A DNA stretch of 64,000 nt from Desmodesmus armatus (GCA_007449985.2 VIIQ02000175.1:149309-213308), one strand, 5' to 3'. Shown: positions 22,701-35,940, counted from the stretch's first letter. Numbers and translations: made by a program. Notes: a model not told the origin generated them from the letters alone.

Positions 22701-23924
22701 CGGGAATGTGGGGGCTGCGGTCATGCAGGTGCGATCGCCTGTGAGGCTCAGCACAGCGTGGCAGTAGCATGCACAATGCTTTCTGCAAGATTCACTCCTT
22801 TATACTTACAGCACACTCCCTTGTACCACTGGCCTGATCAGCAACCGGCAGCACCAGCACAGCAGTCCTTGTTAGCAGGGCTGTGTGGGAACGGAGTCAT
22901 TGCAAAAGGCACATCAAAAGGCACATCTGCCGGTTGCTGCAGGACCCCCCGTGCTGGCACCATCCTGTACTGCGCCTCATACAGTGCTCCTTTCACTGAT
23001 GCTGTATGAATCTCCTATGCTTCAGTAAGGTTGCTGGTGTTGCTGTCGAGAGCTCCAGCATCAAACACCAAGACTGCACCTGCTGCTGCTGTTGTTGTGC
23101 AGGCCCTGTTCTTTGGAGTGGTGGACCTCACGCCGTATGAGGGCTTCTACTGGATGGGGGCTGCAGTCACATGCCTGGGCGCCCTCAGCTGCCTGCTGCT
23201 GTACTGGCCCATGTGAGTGATGACTCATGCGCGCCAAAACCTTTTTATGACTGTTCAGCTGCCGCCCTTCCTGCCCTGCGGTTTCGAACATGCCATGGTC
23301 TACGCAGCAAGCAAGCAGTGATACAAGCTGCAGGTTCCGTTTTCTCACATGTCCCCTGTTGCTGTGTATATGGTGTGCCCTTGCTGCTACTGCAGGTGGG
23401 GTGGCATCTGCTGCGGGCCTGACCCCTCTGTCACTGAGGAGCGTTTCTACCTTTCAGAGTACTCCACAGCAGAACGGGCAGCAGGCGTGCACCTGGCCGT
23501 GCTGGCCTTCGCCCACGAAGCGCACAGGGAGCGGGACCCCATCGGCGCCCGGGGTTGCCGGCTGGGCTGCAGTGGCATACTGCCTCGCGTGCAGCTGCCC
23601 TACACCCTAACCTGCTGCTGCCAACAGGAGTGCAACGGCAGCACACCCAGCGCGGCCGACCGTACCGCGTCAGCACCGCCGCCCCTGCCGCCGCCGCCAC
23701 CAGCGCAAGCCGCACGCGAGCAGCAGCAGCAGGGGCAGGGACAGGGTAAGGAGTCTGGCCCAACAGCAGCAGCGCATCCTTCCGGTGTGCAGCTTGTGCC
23801 AATCGATGCGGCTTGCAGCGTCGCAGGCAGCAGCAGCACAGGCAGGGATAGCGGCAGCGGTCGGGGCGATAGGCTTCCTGCACACCCGCACCTACCACCA
23901 GCACCAGAGGGTGGCATGTGCTGA
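19773..23924 (+). CDS. NRT2: NRT2-type high-affinity nitrate transporter (MFS)
   Basis: Exons 19773-20087, 20430-20736, 21075-21270, 21566-21726, 22157-22332, 22582-22728, 23103-23212 and 23396-23924 join in phase to 646 residues. FTLPVDHEHKAVELRLRHFA and RPHMRAFHISWICLFLTF are typical of NRT2 N-termini. RVAMGTMVDAVGPRYSAA is the MFS loop 2-3 signature; the nitrate signature AAGGNVGAAVMQALFFG lies in the second half; GLMNIVSRYMGGAASDKAA is another conserved loop. It imports nitrate across the plasma membrane, usually with the partner NAR2. The C-terminus after EERFYLSEYSTAERAAGVHL is an unusually long Ser/Ala/Gln-rich tail of more than 100 residues with no similarity I can see; the true stop could differ if exon 8 is spliced further. 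Substrate (nitrate versus nitrite) cannot be told from sequence alone. Confidence 0.92.
21682..21849 (+). repeat. Tandem copy of an NRT2 exon 3' end and its donor site
   Basis: The last 45 bp of NRT2 exon 4 plus the donor (21682-21734) recur at 21795-21849 inside the intron: TTCAACCAGTTTGGACTGTC, then ACTCACGGTGGC(T)GGGCTGCTGGGTGAGTG. Unit length is about 113 bp. Both copies keep a GTGAGT donor, so the second donor is a possible alternative 5' splice site. Using it would add about 113 bp that are not a multiple of three. Confidence 0.85.
21922..22025. mobile_element. MITE-like hairpin in NRT2 intron 4
   Basis: Perfect 20-bp terminal inverted repeats, CAAGCATCCCCCGCTAGCAA at 21922-21941 and its complement at 22006-22025, enclose a 64-bp core that is itself partly self-complementary (ATCATCGATGAT). 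The total is 104 bp. No clear target-site duplication is visible. The size and perfect ends are typical of a miniature inverted-repeat element. Confidence 0.7.
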
Positions 23925-26900
23925 TGCTGCTGCTAGCCTCCTACGTTCTGCGACCCAGCAGTGCACTTTTTGCAACCCAACACGGGTCAGGCTGACAGTG
24001 GCGTCAGCTTGCCCAGCAGCCGAATTTGGTCAGGCAGACATTGAAGATTGGTCTGTTCACCAGCAACAAGAATACGTTGGCAGACTCAATCAGGAGCTAC
24101 GTTATTCTACTATTGCCAGCAAACAAAGTGTGCGGCTGAGCACTTTTTGCAGGGGCTCTTTGTGAGGTATCCACTATCCACTGTTGTGAGGTATTATCCA
24201 CTTGTCAGTAGGGGATCTGCACTGGCTAGGTCATGGAACACCACAAGCGCATGACTGAGCCAGACCGTGAACCGTTGGTTCACTTGTGTGTGTTATGGTT
24301 GCTGTTGCTGTGGCTCCCGTGCCGGCACTCAGCTTCGTATGTGTTTATGGTGGCCAGTCGATTTAGCACTGAGGTACCCTTTTGATTGGGCCTGGGGAAC
24401 GGGTGCGCAGGATTCAGGTGGCAGCAGCGGTGTCTGTGTTCCCACTGGTGTGCAGATGCGCATGCACAACACACATCATGTGTTCAGCACACATATTTGT
24501 TTGTGTGCGCTTCACATGGGGTTGGTTTGAGAGGTGTGCCTGACCTCAGTACAACATGCGTCGGTTGCTTGGGATGCGCGTAATGTGTGCCGACTGTGTA
24601 TGAGAAGGGCTGTGTGTTTGCTGATGACTGGCAGGTGCTCCAGCGTGGGTGAGGTGCATCAGAGGGGTACTGCTACGACCTTTTGCGCTCATAAGCTGCA
24701 AGAGGGCCAGTGCCCTCCTCCTTAGCATGCCATCTGAATAGCCTGTCGGCCGCTGAGTGTTCACCGCCTTGAGTTGCACCTTGAGGGTGTGTTGGACAAG
24801 GGAGGGCTTGGGCAGGTTGCTCGGACCTTTCACTGTTGGCGCAGGCAGCGGCAGCAACGGCTGCACAGTTGCCTGTATCGGGATCCAGTCACAAGCCAAC
24901 TGGGTTGGCCCAGTCCCTGGTACGGCAGTAGTGGGAGTGTGCAGGGCTGACGTTGTGCTGTTGTTGTGTTGGAGAAACCTGCACTGTCAGTACTTGAGAT
25001 ACTGCGTACTTAGCATAGCAGTGTTACAGCAGAACGTATCTGTGCAGCTGGGATTTTTTCAGTGTATACAGCCTGGCATGCCGTGTGATTTGTTGCAAAC
25101 ATTCCTGCACCTCTCCCCCGTCTGCCAGGCAGTGCCAGCACCTGTTGCACTTGGGCAGCTAGCAAGTGGTTGCACCCACCTATTTGGTATTGTGTGGAGT
25201 GTGCTGTGTGCCGCACAGCCACCCAACGTAGGCTTCTTTTGGTAGCATTGGGCAGGCACATCTGCAGTGTTGGGCAGGCACGACCACGAGCTGCTGTCAA
25301 TCACCTACTGGCGTGTTGTGCGAGCAGGCATTGTTGTGTCAACCTTCATGTGCACAGTGCTTTGCAGCTGTTATACCTGCAGACGGTTATGGGGCACAGC
25401 CTTGACGCCTCTGTGTGCAAGGCGCTGAGAGGGGTCCAGCTGCAGCTGGTTGGAGAAGATACTGTGTTGTGAGTACGCAAACAAGCACTGTGTTGAAGCG
25501 AGCACTGCAATCAGGATGGCTTGCCCATGGGCATCCGCTACAGCGTTGTGTGCACAGGTGTGATGTCCCGTAAGGCCTTACAAGTGGCCTGGTTATGTCT
25601 CGTGCGCCTGCGCGTGGCCGGCTTGCTGGGTTGGTCCTGGGGTGTGCTCTGGTGCGGTGTTCAGTTGGGGTGAGATCAGCTGCATCACTTAGTTGGTGAC
25701 CAGTGTTGCCTTGCCAGCCACTCAGTGTGTGGCATGGAGTACATGTTTTTTGTGGGTGCGGAGGGTTTTTGTGGGTGCAGAGGGGGTTTTGTGGGTGCAG
25801 AGGGTTCTTTTGTGTGGAGGGAGTTTGCGGGTGCGGATGGGTTTGCGGGTGCGGATGGGTTTGCGGGTGCGGATGGGTTTGCGGGTGCGGATGGGTTTGC
25901 GGGTGCGGAGGTCATAGAGACGGGGTCACATGGTTGCGCCCCATGTAATGGAGCTTATGTGCTGGACTGCGGCGATACCATTCCATACGATGAGTTTGTC
26001 ATAGTCACTGTCCAATCGCCCTGCTTGTTCAGCATATATGCTATATAGCGCGTGCACTGCCTAGCACTCAAGAAATCGCGTTGGGGTGATTTCTTTGTGC
26101 CGGACACGCACACGCTCTGAAATGTGTTGGCAGTACAGATGCTATGTCAAGGGCCCCAGCCCTGTTGCTGGCTGGCTGCATCTTGGCGGCTCAAATAGTG
26201 ACATGCTCTGTCAGCACCACCATTGCACAGGCCAAGCCCTTGTATGGGCTGCGTGTTTTTGACTGACACATGGTGGCGAGTTGCGATATATAAGGCAGGG
26301 TTGCAGTACTACGTGGGCTTTGTTTTTTTGTAGCCAACATCTCAGATGTTACCTCTGTTACATCTGTGGGCTTTGGTTTGTGTAGCTAACACCCCAGTTG
26401 TTACATCCGTCACATCTGTTACTACATCTGTTGTTGTAGTCTTGCTGGCACGCCTGCCAGTAAGAGAGGCTGGGTGTCAGTGGAGTGCTGGCCAATGCGG
26501 TTGATTGAAGCACACCGTCATGTGGCGGACAAGTTCTGTTGCAAGACCTGTCATGTGGCAGTGCCAGCCAACCCCTTCAGTAAGTTCGGCACCAAGGCTG
26601 TAACTATCTCGACAGGGCTGCAGTTTGTGGCAGCAGGCACAGCTGACATCCTTGACATGATGTCAACATCAAACAGTTACAGAACAAGTACATCAATCCT
26701 CAAAAGGCATGCATCAGCCACAGCACAGCTGGAGGCACTCACCCCCACAACATGAAATTCATTTCGATACCAGCATGCTGCACCCAGAAACTGAGCGGTG
26801 ACCATGACACAACGAAACCACCATGCCTTCCACGTAGCGTCAACTCCAGCATGACTGTCATCGATGTGCCCTGTGCTTGTTACATCAGGCTGAGCACATG

Positions 26901-29900
26901 TCATGTGCAGAAGCAAGGCAGAGTCCGTGGAGCTTCAATCATCCACACATTTCCCATGTGCAGATCAAGAACTTCCAACACTGCCCCTCCACCAGAGCCC
27001 ACTTGCCAGTATTGCCTATAGCTGAGCTTCCTGGACAACAGAGAAGAGGAGTGCAGTGCACTTCCAGAGGCCAGCACGCAAACAAAACAGTCACCAACCC
27101 AATCTGGTTGCCTTGGCATGCGCCCAAGCCCACAGATACGCCCCAGCATTGAGTTTACAGCCTGCACAAGCAACTGATGTGTGGCGTGAGCGTATGCTAC
27201 ACCACCTGGGCTCTTCGCTCATCACCCTTCCAGCACAACACTTTGGCTTGAAAGATACCAATCCCACAGCGATACAGCTCTGCATGGCCATCCCACATGG
27301 CCAGGCCGTTGGCAGGGCCTGCATGCAACCACAGGAATCCCGCATGTGCAGACCCATCTCTGCGCTACTCTGCAAACCCAACTATGCCCGGCTGCTGCAT
27401 AGCACACAGGCTGCAACATGCTGCAGGCCTGCAGCAGTCCAAAACATCCCAAGAATGCCCCAGTCTCTCACTCGTGCATGGCATAGGTGTGACAGCAGCA
27501 CGGACCTGTGAAAAGCAGATCAGGTGCCGTCCACAGCCGCATGCGCACACTGTACGCACAAGCACACACCCAGTGAGGGAGGATGCCATCACACACAACC
27601 ACCCATACTTCACAAACCCATCAACCAGTGGGTTCAGCCATTGCAACGACCTTCTGAAAGGCACACCAGGCCGCATTGCAGGCTGCACAACTTGCCAAGG
27701 CCACCAACAACTGGTGCAACATGAGGCAACCAACCTGGAACTCCAACCATTGGGTCATGCAGGCCTTGCCGCTCCCACAAGCCACCATGGTGCGACAAAC
27801 CGCACGACACTCCACAATGCTATGTATCAGCTCAATCAATGAATGGCTGCTCATCACCCAACCACGGGCCTCCATGCAACCTCAGATGCGACCCTCCGCC
27901 CATGGTCGACATCTGCAAACCCATTGACAGATGTTCACAGCCCAACTTCCATGCTGCTTTGCAAGCCCAGTCATGCAGATGGACCACACCCGGCCAGCTC
28001 ACAACAGTCCGTAGCATCCCACCCAACCTATAACAGTCTGTAGCATCCCACACAACCACTGTTGTGCAGCAAACAGTTATGACACAGCAACACGACAGCA
28101 AGCCATACCCCCTGCCATGACACTGTAAGGGCAGGTTGAACGCCGTCCGAAGCTGCATGCGCGCACCGAAACAACAGATTGGCATCAGCAAGTGGAGAGG
28201 CAAGACAGCAGCACCCAAACAGCCCATTGACAGACGGTAAGCCATTGCCTTGGCAGCCGTTCTTCTGGCTATAACCTCACAGCCCATGTCAGCCGCACAA
28301 GCATGCCACAGCACTTGCGCATGAGCTGTGACAGGAACAAGACCAGATAACGTCTTGTCACCCCACCAGCACAGGCATTTCGGGTACCGACGGCATTTCC
28401 AACACTTGGGATCGACTCTCTCAGCTGCCGCTACACTTTGAGCTGCTGCTGTGACCAGGGTTGGGGTCACCTTCCTCTGTAATGCATAAACTGCACATAT
28501 GCAGTTACATAAGGCAAGTGCACATCCACGGCTGCTCCTGCCTGCCTGGCCTGGAAGAAACCTGGAGACCGCTCACACCTGCAGCACGCACCCCTGCCTA
28601 CCCCTGGGGGGTACACACAGCCCATGCTACCAACCATAAACTACCGGCCCCCATCAACTAATGAAGAAGCCTGCACCCAGGCTGCAATGGGGACCACCTG
28701 TCAAAACTTTGCAGGCCTGTTTCGAGAGGCACTGCACTGTCTGCATGTCATTTGGTACTTGTGACCACCAATCAGCTGACCACCAACACCAGCACGCGCA
28801 AGCAGGTGATGAGGGTCACAGCTCAGTCTTACTCAGTGTGATGCAACGTTGTACTACAAATGTGATAGTATGACAGCCAGTGCCAGGCACTGACGTTACT
28901 GCCGGTGCAGTGTACTAAGCTAACACAAAAGCCAGCAGTTGTGCTAGCTGTCTGGCAAGGCAAGCAAGGCACAGCCTGAGGTGCTGGTGCACCCTAGGCT
29001 ATGAGCGAGCACTACATGCCGCAGCAAGCTTTGCCAGCACACGCAAAAAAAGCAAAACGCAGAATCGCCAAGTGATCTTGCATGCCGTGCTGTTAAGATG
29101 TCCTTCGCCCCTGCTGCAAGGAGACAGCAGGCGGCGGAGCAGCAGCGCCGGCACCTGCTGAACTTCACAAAGACGTGTGACAACAGTCCCAGATGCAGGA
29201 GGCGCCCTCACAGATGTTGAGGCTATGCGCCGCAATCATTTGAGAGGATCTCAAAGCAGCACTGACCCCAGCAGCCATCAGAAATGCATGCCGTTGCCAA
29301 CAACCAACATACCACAGGACTAAAGGTTGCAATGGCAGCCTCTGATGCTCAAACTCAGTCCACCTGCTGTGCCATCAACACCAAGAACACTGTAATTTTG
29401 AGCAGTATTTGAGCTCAAGCATGTATGGTAGTCCAATCATGTCTGCAGCATCTCCTGCTTAGGCCAACTGCGCAGCTGCCCTACACCCTGCATCTGCCGT
29501 CAAGACCGGCGCACACTGAAACACAAGAAGCATGCACCGCACAGCAGCAAAGCTGACAAAACTACACACACCATGATGCACAGATGGGCTCTGCACCACA
29601 CACATGCCGGCAATGCCTTATACATAATCTGCACCTCTGTGACGTTGTCAGTCAGGCTCTGGGGGAAAAAGCACCATTGCACTCAAAAACAGACCCCAAC
29701 AGCGCGGCCCTTTTTCAACCACCAACACAGCACAGCCCAGCTCAGCCCAGCACAGCGCACAACTGTGGATAGCTGCCTCAATGTGGCGGCTGCTGATGCC
29801 CTGGCACAGAGCGTACATGCGCAGTACTTCAACCATGATGACAGTGTGCTGCAACCTGCTGCTGACTGTCTGAGCAACACAACAGCACCAACCTTAAACC

Positions 29901-30422
29901 ATGTACAGCAATCCACCATGTCACATGTGATCCACCATGTGGCAAGAGTCCCAAGACCATGCCATGGCAAACTGCAATCAACAAAACCATGCTTGAGACT
30001 GCAACATGGCCTGCAAAATTCACACCAGCTGCAACTGCATGCATCACAACAAGAATATTCAGCCGTCAATCATGACGCTGCAGGCAAGGACACTGAAATC
30101 CCCTTACGGGAGGCCACGGCCGAGAGCTGCGGCAACTGCTGGCCCCACATGACACCTCCTCAACATGCCATGCATCGTCTTACCCGACCCCTTCCCACCC
30201 CTACCAACAACTGCCACATCGATCGCTGAGTGTGGCGTGCAATCGCAACCTTGGACATCTTTATGTGCAGGCATCAAGCCACACTGTCACAACTGTGACA
30301 TGTTGACCCCCACATGACACATCCTGACCCACAAGATTCTCCCTCTCCCCTCACTAACAGCATACCACTCTCCTTATCACACCCAGCCGCCAGACTATCC
30401 GTACCACACCTGCCGGCACACT
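23925..30422. other. Long convergent interval without a recognised gene
   Basis: The interval lies between NRT2 (+, stop 23924) and the F-box/LRR gene (-, stop 30423). The + strand is GT-rich up to about 26,450 and CA-rich from about 26,480 on. This is the composition change expected where rightward transcripts end and leftward transcripts begin. Open frames of up to 218 codons exist (27297-27842, 27832-28470 on minus, 29573-30229), but they lack domain-like patterns and good start contexts. A minisatellite lies at 25826-25908, and a short duplication (ACAGTC(C/T)GTAGCATCCCAC) near 28005-28050. TGTAA occurs at 25944-25948. Confidence 0.5.
25826..25908 (+). repeat. 18-bp minisatellite
   Basis: About 4.5 near-perfect units of an 18-bp repeat (GGGTTTGCGGGTGCGGAT) occur here, preceded by degenerate relatives (GTGGGTGCAGAGGG) from about 25754. 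The repeat stays open in all forward frames but is not part of any supported gene. Confidence 0.9.
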
Positions 30423-33400
30423 TCAAGGGCATATGTCGAGGGTGGGGTGCCAGGTCCAAGGCTGTGCTGGCGCCCCCCACCACTGCCTGTCCTCGGCCGA
30501 GAAGCACTTGAACCACTGGCATCCATGGTGCACCCCAAAGTTGCGGTTGACGTTCATGATGTGGGTGTGTGGCAGCGCCAGCTGCATGGTGGCCAGCAGG
30601 GTCTTGTTGGTGTGGTGCAGGTGCAGCAGCGGCAACACCAGGGTCCTCAGCCGGACCAGCTGGGTCAGACCCTTCACGCCACGCAGCTCCGTGTTGGAGC
30701 GGCCATCTAGCAGCAGGTGCCTGCAAACAGGGCAGAAAACTGATGCTGTTACGCGGGTGTTATGCCATGGTCTCCTGGCCGATCAGAACTCATCTGCCCC
30801 ATCAGTGAAACAAGACTGCGACACATAATGAGTGCGCTTGCAAACTGTTGCTGGCGGCTCGGCGCCTGCAGGCGGCAGTGGTGGACTGCACCCCGCTGTA
30901 TCCTAGCGCCCAGCCAATGCGCAGCTACACGTACGTACTCCATGTGCCTGGCCCGCAGCAGCCACATGCCAGCTCCTGCCAAAGCATTTTCAACCGCACA
31001 GCTAGGCCTGGCGCATTGTGAAACGTCCGAACTAACACATGGCTCTTGAAAGGCTCAGCACCACTTGCAACTTGCATGAACAACAAACTGAAACAGTAGT
31101 AACCCCACCTCAGGTTCCCAGAGTCTGCCAGCACGCCCACATCCGTGCAGGGCTCCACAGTCACCCCCAGGGATGTGAGGTAGGACAGGCCAGCGAGTGC
31201 TGCCATGCTGCTGCTGCCCACACCCCCCAGTGCATCCTCCTTGATCACCAGTGTGTGCAGCAGTGGGGTGAAGCGGGGGATGGACCAGCAGACTGCGGTG
31301 CACACCTGGCAGTACATTAGCCGCAGGTGCCTGCAGCAGGTGGTGCAGCAGCAGCCAAGGATGATATTAGAAAGTAGTGAGCGTGTGAGTGAGAGAGAAC
31401 GTGAGTGAGTGGTTCAAATGGGGGAGCATGATTTGTATGTGCAGGTCGATAAGGCTAGGCTTGCCAGGCACCTAGCAGTTTGTGTTGAAACAACTTCCTT
31501 GCATGCGCCACCAGCACAGCACTGCCACAGCTCCCACTGTCCTGCAGTACTCATCTCTGCTTGTTGGGGATAACAGGGGGGGGGGGCAGATTGCAGAGCT
31601 ATTGGCTGGCTACAAAAACAAATATCTGCAGTACCCACCTCAGCAAGGGTGTGGCAGTACCCAGGGCCTTGATGTTGTCAGGGGTTATGCCCCAAAACCC
31701 TGACAGTGACAGGCTCTCCAAGCTGCCCGGCAGCATGTGCCACGGTAGTGCCGCCACTGCTGCAAAGATGGCATTGCTGCCGCTGCTGTAGGCCAGTGCA
31801 GCTGACTGCTGCTGCTCGGCCAAGGCGGCAAGCCCTGGTAGGGGCTGGGCTGCATCGGGCAGGCCGCTGCGAGAATCTGTTGACAGATCAGTAGGTTCCG
31901 CGGCAGCAGTAGCAGCGGTACAGATTTGTCAGCCAGTGCAGTACGTTGTTTGTGCAGCACAACACTGCAGGATAGTTCAGAGATGATGTATCTGGTACAA
32001 TTTTCAACCGCAACACGAACAGCATCACAAACAGGGAACATGCGTCCACGCTGTTGTACAGATACCACATGTGGTGTTTCCCAGCAGCTAGCTGCTCACC
32101 TGCCAAGGTCATGTTGAGGTGTTTCAGCCGCTGCAGCGACCCCAGGCTGACCAGCAGCTGGTACGCAGGGCTCTCCGCCACAGCCTGCACTGCATCAGAG
32201 CCGTCAGCTGCTGCTGCTGGCAGGCGTGCTGGTGCTGGCACACTGAGGGAGAGGCTGGTGAGGCCTGTCCATGAGACTGACAGGTGGCCCAGTGCAAAGG
32301 GCGTCATCTGGAGGCCTGCAGGAACACAGCACATCACAGCACACACAGTCAGCACAAGAGCGCCATGCATGCGCATATGTGATGCATCTTACTTCAGGAC
32401 AGAAGCTTCAGCAGCAACATGAATGTTGAAGTGTGAGCTGATGGATGCACAGATAGCCTCTTACCGCAAGGCAGGTGCTGTTGCAGGTGCAGTTCAAACT
32501 TTGACAGCTGGGACAGCGGCGACAGCCTCGTCAGCACGTCTGCATCCAGCACAGACCGGAACACCGGCCCTGCCTGCTGCTGCTGCTGCATTGCTGCCAG
32601 CATTGCTGCCGCCGGCGGCTGCAGCTGCGGCCGCATCCCACTTGCCGTGAACAGCAGCGCAGTAGCTTGCTGGCTGCCGCCGCTGCTGGTGCTGCTGCTG
32701 GTGGTCGTGGAGGTGGGGCTGAGGGTGCTGCTGCTGGTGGTGCTGCTGCTGTCTGAGCTGAGATTCAGTGACGCCAGTGCTGCCGCAAGCACTGCTGCAG
32801 GGTCTGACGGCCCTAGCTTATGTGTCGACCAAGCCTCCAGTGGGTCCGGCTTGGTAAAGCCCTGATCTGATAAGCCTGAGAGGTCAGGAAGGCCTGACAG
32901 ACCCTCAGCAGCTTGGCTGAAGGCAGAAGCAGGGGCCGAGGCTGCCTGCTGCTGGTGCTGCTGCAGCTGCTGCCAAGGAGGTACCCCTCCAGGCCCAGAG
33001 TGCTGCTGCTGCTGTGCTGCTAGCAGGCACGGCCCGGTGATGATCAGTGTCTTCAGGTTTCCCAGCTGCGCAACCCCCTGAATAAACCCATCTGCCAGCT
33101 GCAAGTTGTCAATGTGCAAGGATACCAGACCCGGCCATGCACCCCCAGCACGCAGCATACTGCCAGCCTTACTGCTGCTGCTGCCGGCGGCAGCAGCGGC
33201 GGCGGCTGCGGCGGCTGCATCGCGCGACAGCTGGGTGAGCCAGCTGGGCGGGAGGCCTCTGTAGGGCCGCAGGTGTGCCCCATGCTGCATGAACTTCGCT
33301 GCCCCGTGCAGCTCGATGTGGGTGACATGGCCCATGCTGCGCAGTGCTGCACAGCTTCCGAGGAATGCCAGATCTGACTGCAGCTTCAGCACCCTCAGCC

Positions 33401-35940
33401 GCCGCAGCGACAGCAGCACCACGGTCCAGTCCGTACTCCTGAAGCGGCCTTTACTGCTGCTGCTTCTGCTAGCAGCTCCTGCTGCTCCTAGAGAGCTGCA
33501 TGCAGCACCACCAAAGCTGCTGCTGCGGCTAGATGCCGCAGGTGCTGCAGCTAGGATCCCATTTGTCGGCATCCTGCTGCTGCTGCTGCTGGGGTGGGCT
33601 GGCGGCCGCTGGCTGGTATGAGGGGACCCCGGGTTCGATTCCTGCTGCTGCCAAAGTTTGGATGACCGCCAGCCGCCGCCAGAGCCACCCAAGGGCTGCT
33701 CCTGCAACTGACCCTCGTGCAAGCTCCTCCCATGCCTGTGGCTATGGCTGTGGTTGCTGCCGTAGCTGCCAGGCGGACTCACAAGCCCCAAGCTGCTGCT
33801 AGGGCTAGGGCTCGCGTAACTGCTGCCTGGGCTGTGGTGGTGGGGGTGCTGATGCCGGCTGCTGCTGTGAGAGAGCCTCCTGCTGCTGCTGTGGTGTGCC
33901 GGGTGGTGGCCGCCATATGCTGCTGCAATGCGTTTGAGGTCCTTACTGCATGGCAGTAACCCCGCCAGATTCAACACCTGTAGGCCTGTGGTGGCGGAGA
34001 AGACCTTAGCCAGCACGCCTAAGCTGACTGCGATCTGACCACGCAGTGAGAGCTCTGTGAGACACGTGAGACCTGAAAGGGCGGCAAAGCCCTCATCCGA
34101 GGTGCTGACAGTGTCCAGATGCAGCCGAGTGAGGCGACACAGGCCTGCTGCTGCTGCAGACAGGGCAAAGTCGCCCAGGGGAACCTCTCCTAGGAAGAGG
34201 TGAGCGTGCTTGGCGAGGTGGAGGGCTGTGAGTTGTGTCATGCTGAAGACAGGCTGTGGCGCAGAAGGACAGGACAGAGCAGCAAGGAGACACAGGGAGA
34301 GGCCTTGGTCAGGGCAGCTGGTAGGCTGGAAAGCAGTGAGCATACCATCCAGTCACATGCTCAAGCTCTTGGACCAGCAGCTGTGTACTCATCACCGCAG
34401 CAACTCAAATAACGTACATGTCAGGACGATGGCATACTAACTAAGCAATCATGTGCGCATGCAGGTTTCTGGGGGCCTCGCTGTTACCCTTTGGCAAGTA
34501 GCACAGCCACAACGCACCTGCAGCGCATCTGCCTCCTGTGCCACTTGCCCAGGTGCCCATAGGCCGGTGTCCCAACTGAGTGACAGGCTGGATAGCTTGG
34601 GCAGCCATGACAGCTGCTCCAGAGACCAGGGGTCCCGAGTGTAGCTGGCATCAGACACATAGAGGTGCTGGAGCTGCGTACAGGACAGCCACGCAGCAGG
34701 GAAACACAGGTTGGATGTTGCCTGCATGTTGCCTGCTGGCATGGGCATGGGCATTGGCTGCAGGATGGACACGGAGATGACACGGATGTCTTCATTGCTC
34801 TCATGTCAAATAACATCATGCATCCTTCGGCCTCCTCCACTTGCTTGGTTGTTTCGTACACACCCTCAGCACGTCCCTGTTGCTGCACACTGCTCAACAG
34901 CCCTCCTGCTGCTGTGGTTCTGCAAGGTGCCTACCAAAGCAGACCGTGCTGCTCGACTGTTCCCAATGTCACGCCAGCATGCTCTCAGCTGCTGCTGCCG
35001 TTGATGCTGACAGCAGCAGCAGCCTCTTTCTCCACAGCCGTCACCACTACACGCCGCCCAACTTAAAACCCACCTGGCCAAAAGCAGCTGCCAGTGGCTC
35101 AAGGCACACCCCCCGGCGCTCCTGCTGCACCAAGGGCTCAACGTCCATGCGAGCCTGCACTGGATCACACCAGCCCCCCGCATGGTGCAGGGCCACCTGG
35201 GTCACGCTGGGAAGTGGCTGGAAGTGGACCGAAGAGTGGACTTTGCTGCCTTGCCGGCAAGGAAGCTGCAGAGGCAGTTGAGGACAAACCAATTGGACAG
35301 CAGGAAGCACAAACACACACGGTACGTAAAGGAAGGAAGAGTTTAGGGAGTTCGCTGCTTATGCAGCCAAGCTTGACACAGCATCTGCAACAGGTGTTGT
35401 GCGTGACTCTGGCTAGCAGCAGGCATGATCTGGATCAAGGTGTAGCATGTCGCAGCTGAGGCATAGGGCAGCAGTGCGCTTGGCAAGTATCATCTGCTTT
35501 GTGTACATACCTTGTGGGCAGGGTGAGTGCAGTGGTGTAGCAGCTCAGCATAGTCCTCCAGTGGCGACATACCAGCCGTGCCACCTGCGTGTGCATGCAT
35601 GCAGGAGTCTGAGGGCGATGCCTGAGCACTACGGTTCAAAACATGCACACATCTTCCACAGCAGCTGCCCACATGTGCTTTGCATGCTTCTGCCACACTG
35701 CCATGCACAGGTCGGAGCAGTTTCGAAGCTGCAGGTCTGCTGGGTGTAAGATGCACCCACCGCTACTTCTTGAGGTGTGAAGTAAGCGACCAAAGCAAGC
35801 AGCACATCGTCTGGAACGGTTTTGAGGTCCTCCCATACCCCTCCAGCTTTGGAGCCAGCTGCACTGCTGCCGTGCTGGGGTGTTGGAGGGTCCAGGACAG
35901 CAGCAGCAGAACAGAGCAGCAGCAGACACATTGGAGCCAC
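30423..35940 (-). CDS. F-box / leucine-rich-repeat protein
   Basis: Minus-strand exons 35940-35767, 35584-35511, 35206-35074, 34757-34518, 34253-32465, 32315-32100, 31876-31639, 31330-31109 and 30720-30423 join with every phase matching, to 1127 residues. The F-box is split by intron 1: VWEDLKTVPDDVLLALVAYF then TPQE|VARLVCRHWRTMLS. SVTQVALHH follows, as in plant F-box/LRR proteins. LRRs include LQHLYVSDASYT, LTALHLAKHAHL, LTRLHLDTVSTSDEGFAAL, LTELSLRGQIAV, LQVLNLAG, LKTLIITG, LKHLNM, LESLSLSGFWGI and LRHLLLDGRSN. A His/Ser-rich and then Ala/Gln/Ser-rich disordered block interrupts the repeats in the large exon. F-box proteins dock substrates on SCF (SKP1-CUL1) ubiquitin ligases; the substrate is unknown. 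The start at 35940 is the first in-frame ATG and gives a hydrophobic stretch, so an upstream or internal start is possible. Confidence 0.88.

Noticed and set aside
25754..25908. Minisatellite as a CRISPR-like or coding repeat
   Set aside because: Units are contiguous 18-mers without spacers, and the genome is eukaryotic.
27832..28470. 212-codon minus-strand open frame
   Set aside because: Cys/Trp/Leu-rich without periodic helices or a recognisable motif; probably stop-poor UTR-like sequence. Stranded RNA-seq would decide.
29573..30229. 218-codon plus-strand open frame
   Set aside because: His/Gln/Thr-rich product of CA-rich DNA in a region whose skew points to minus-strand transcription.
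30840..30975. Possible exon in the F-box/LRR gene (AGMWLLRARHMEY)
   Set aside because: Joining 31109 directly to 30720 gives an intact LRR (NLRHLLLDG) in phase; the extra exon would break the phase.
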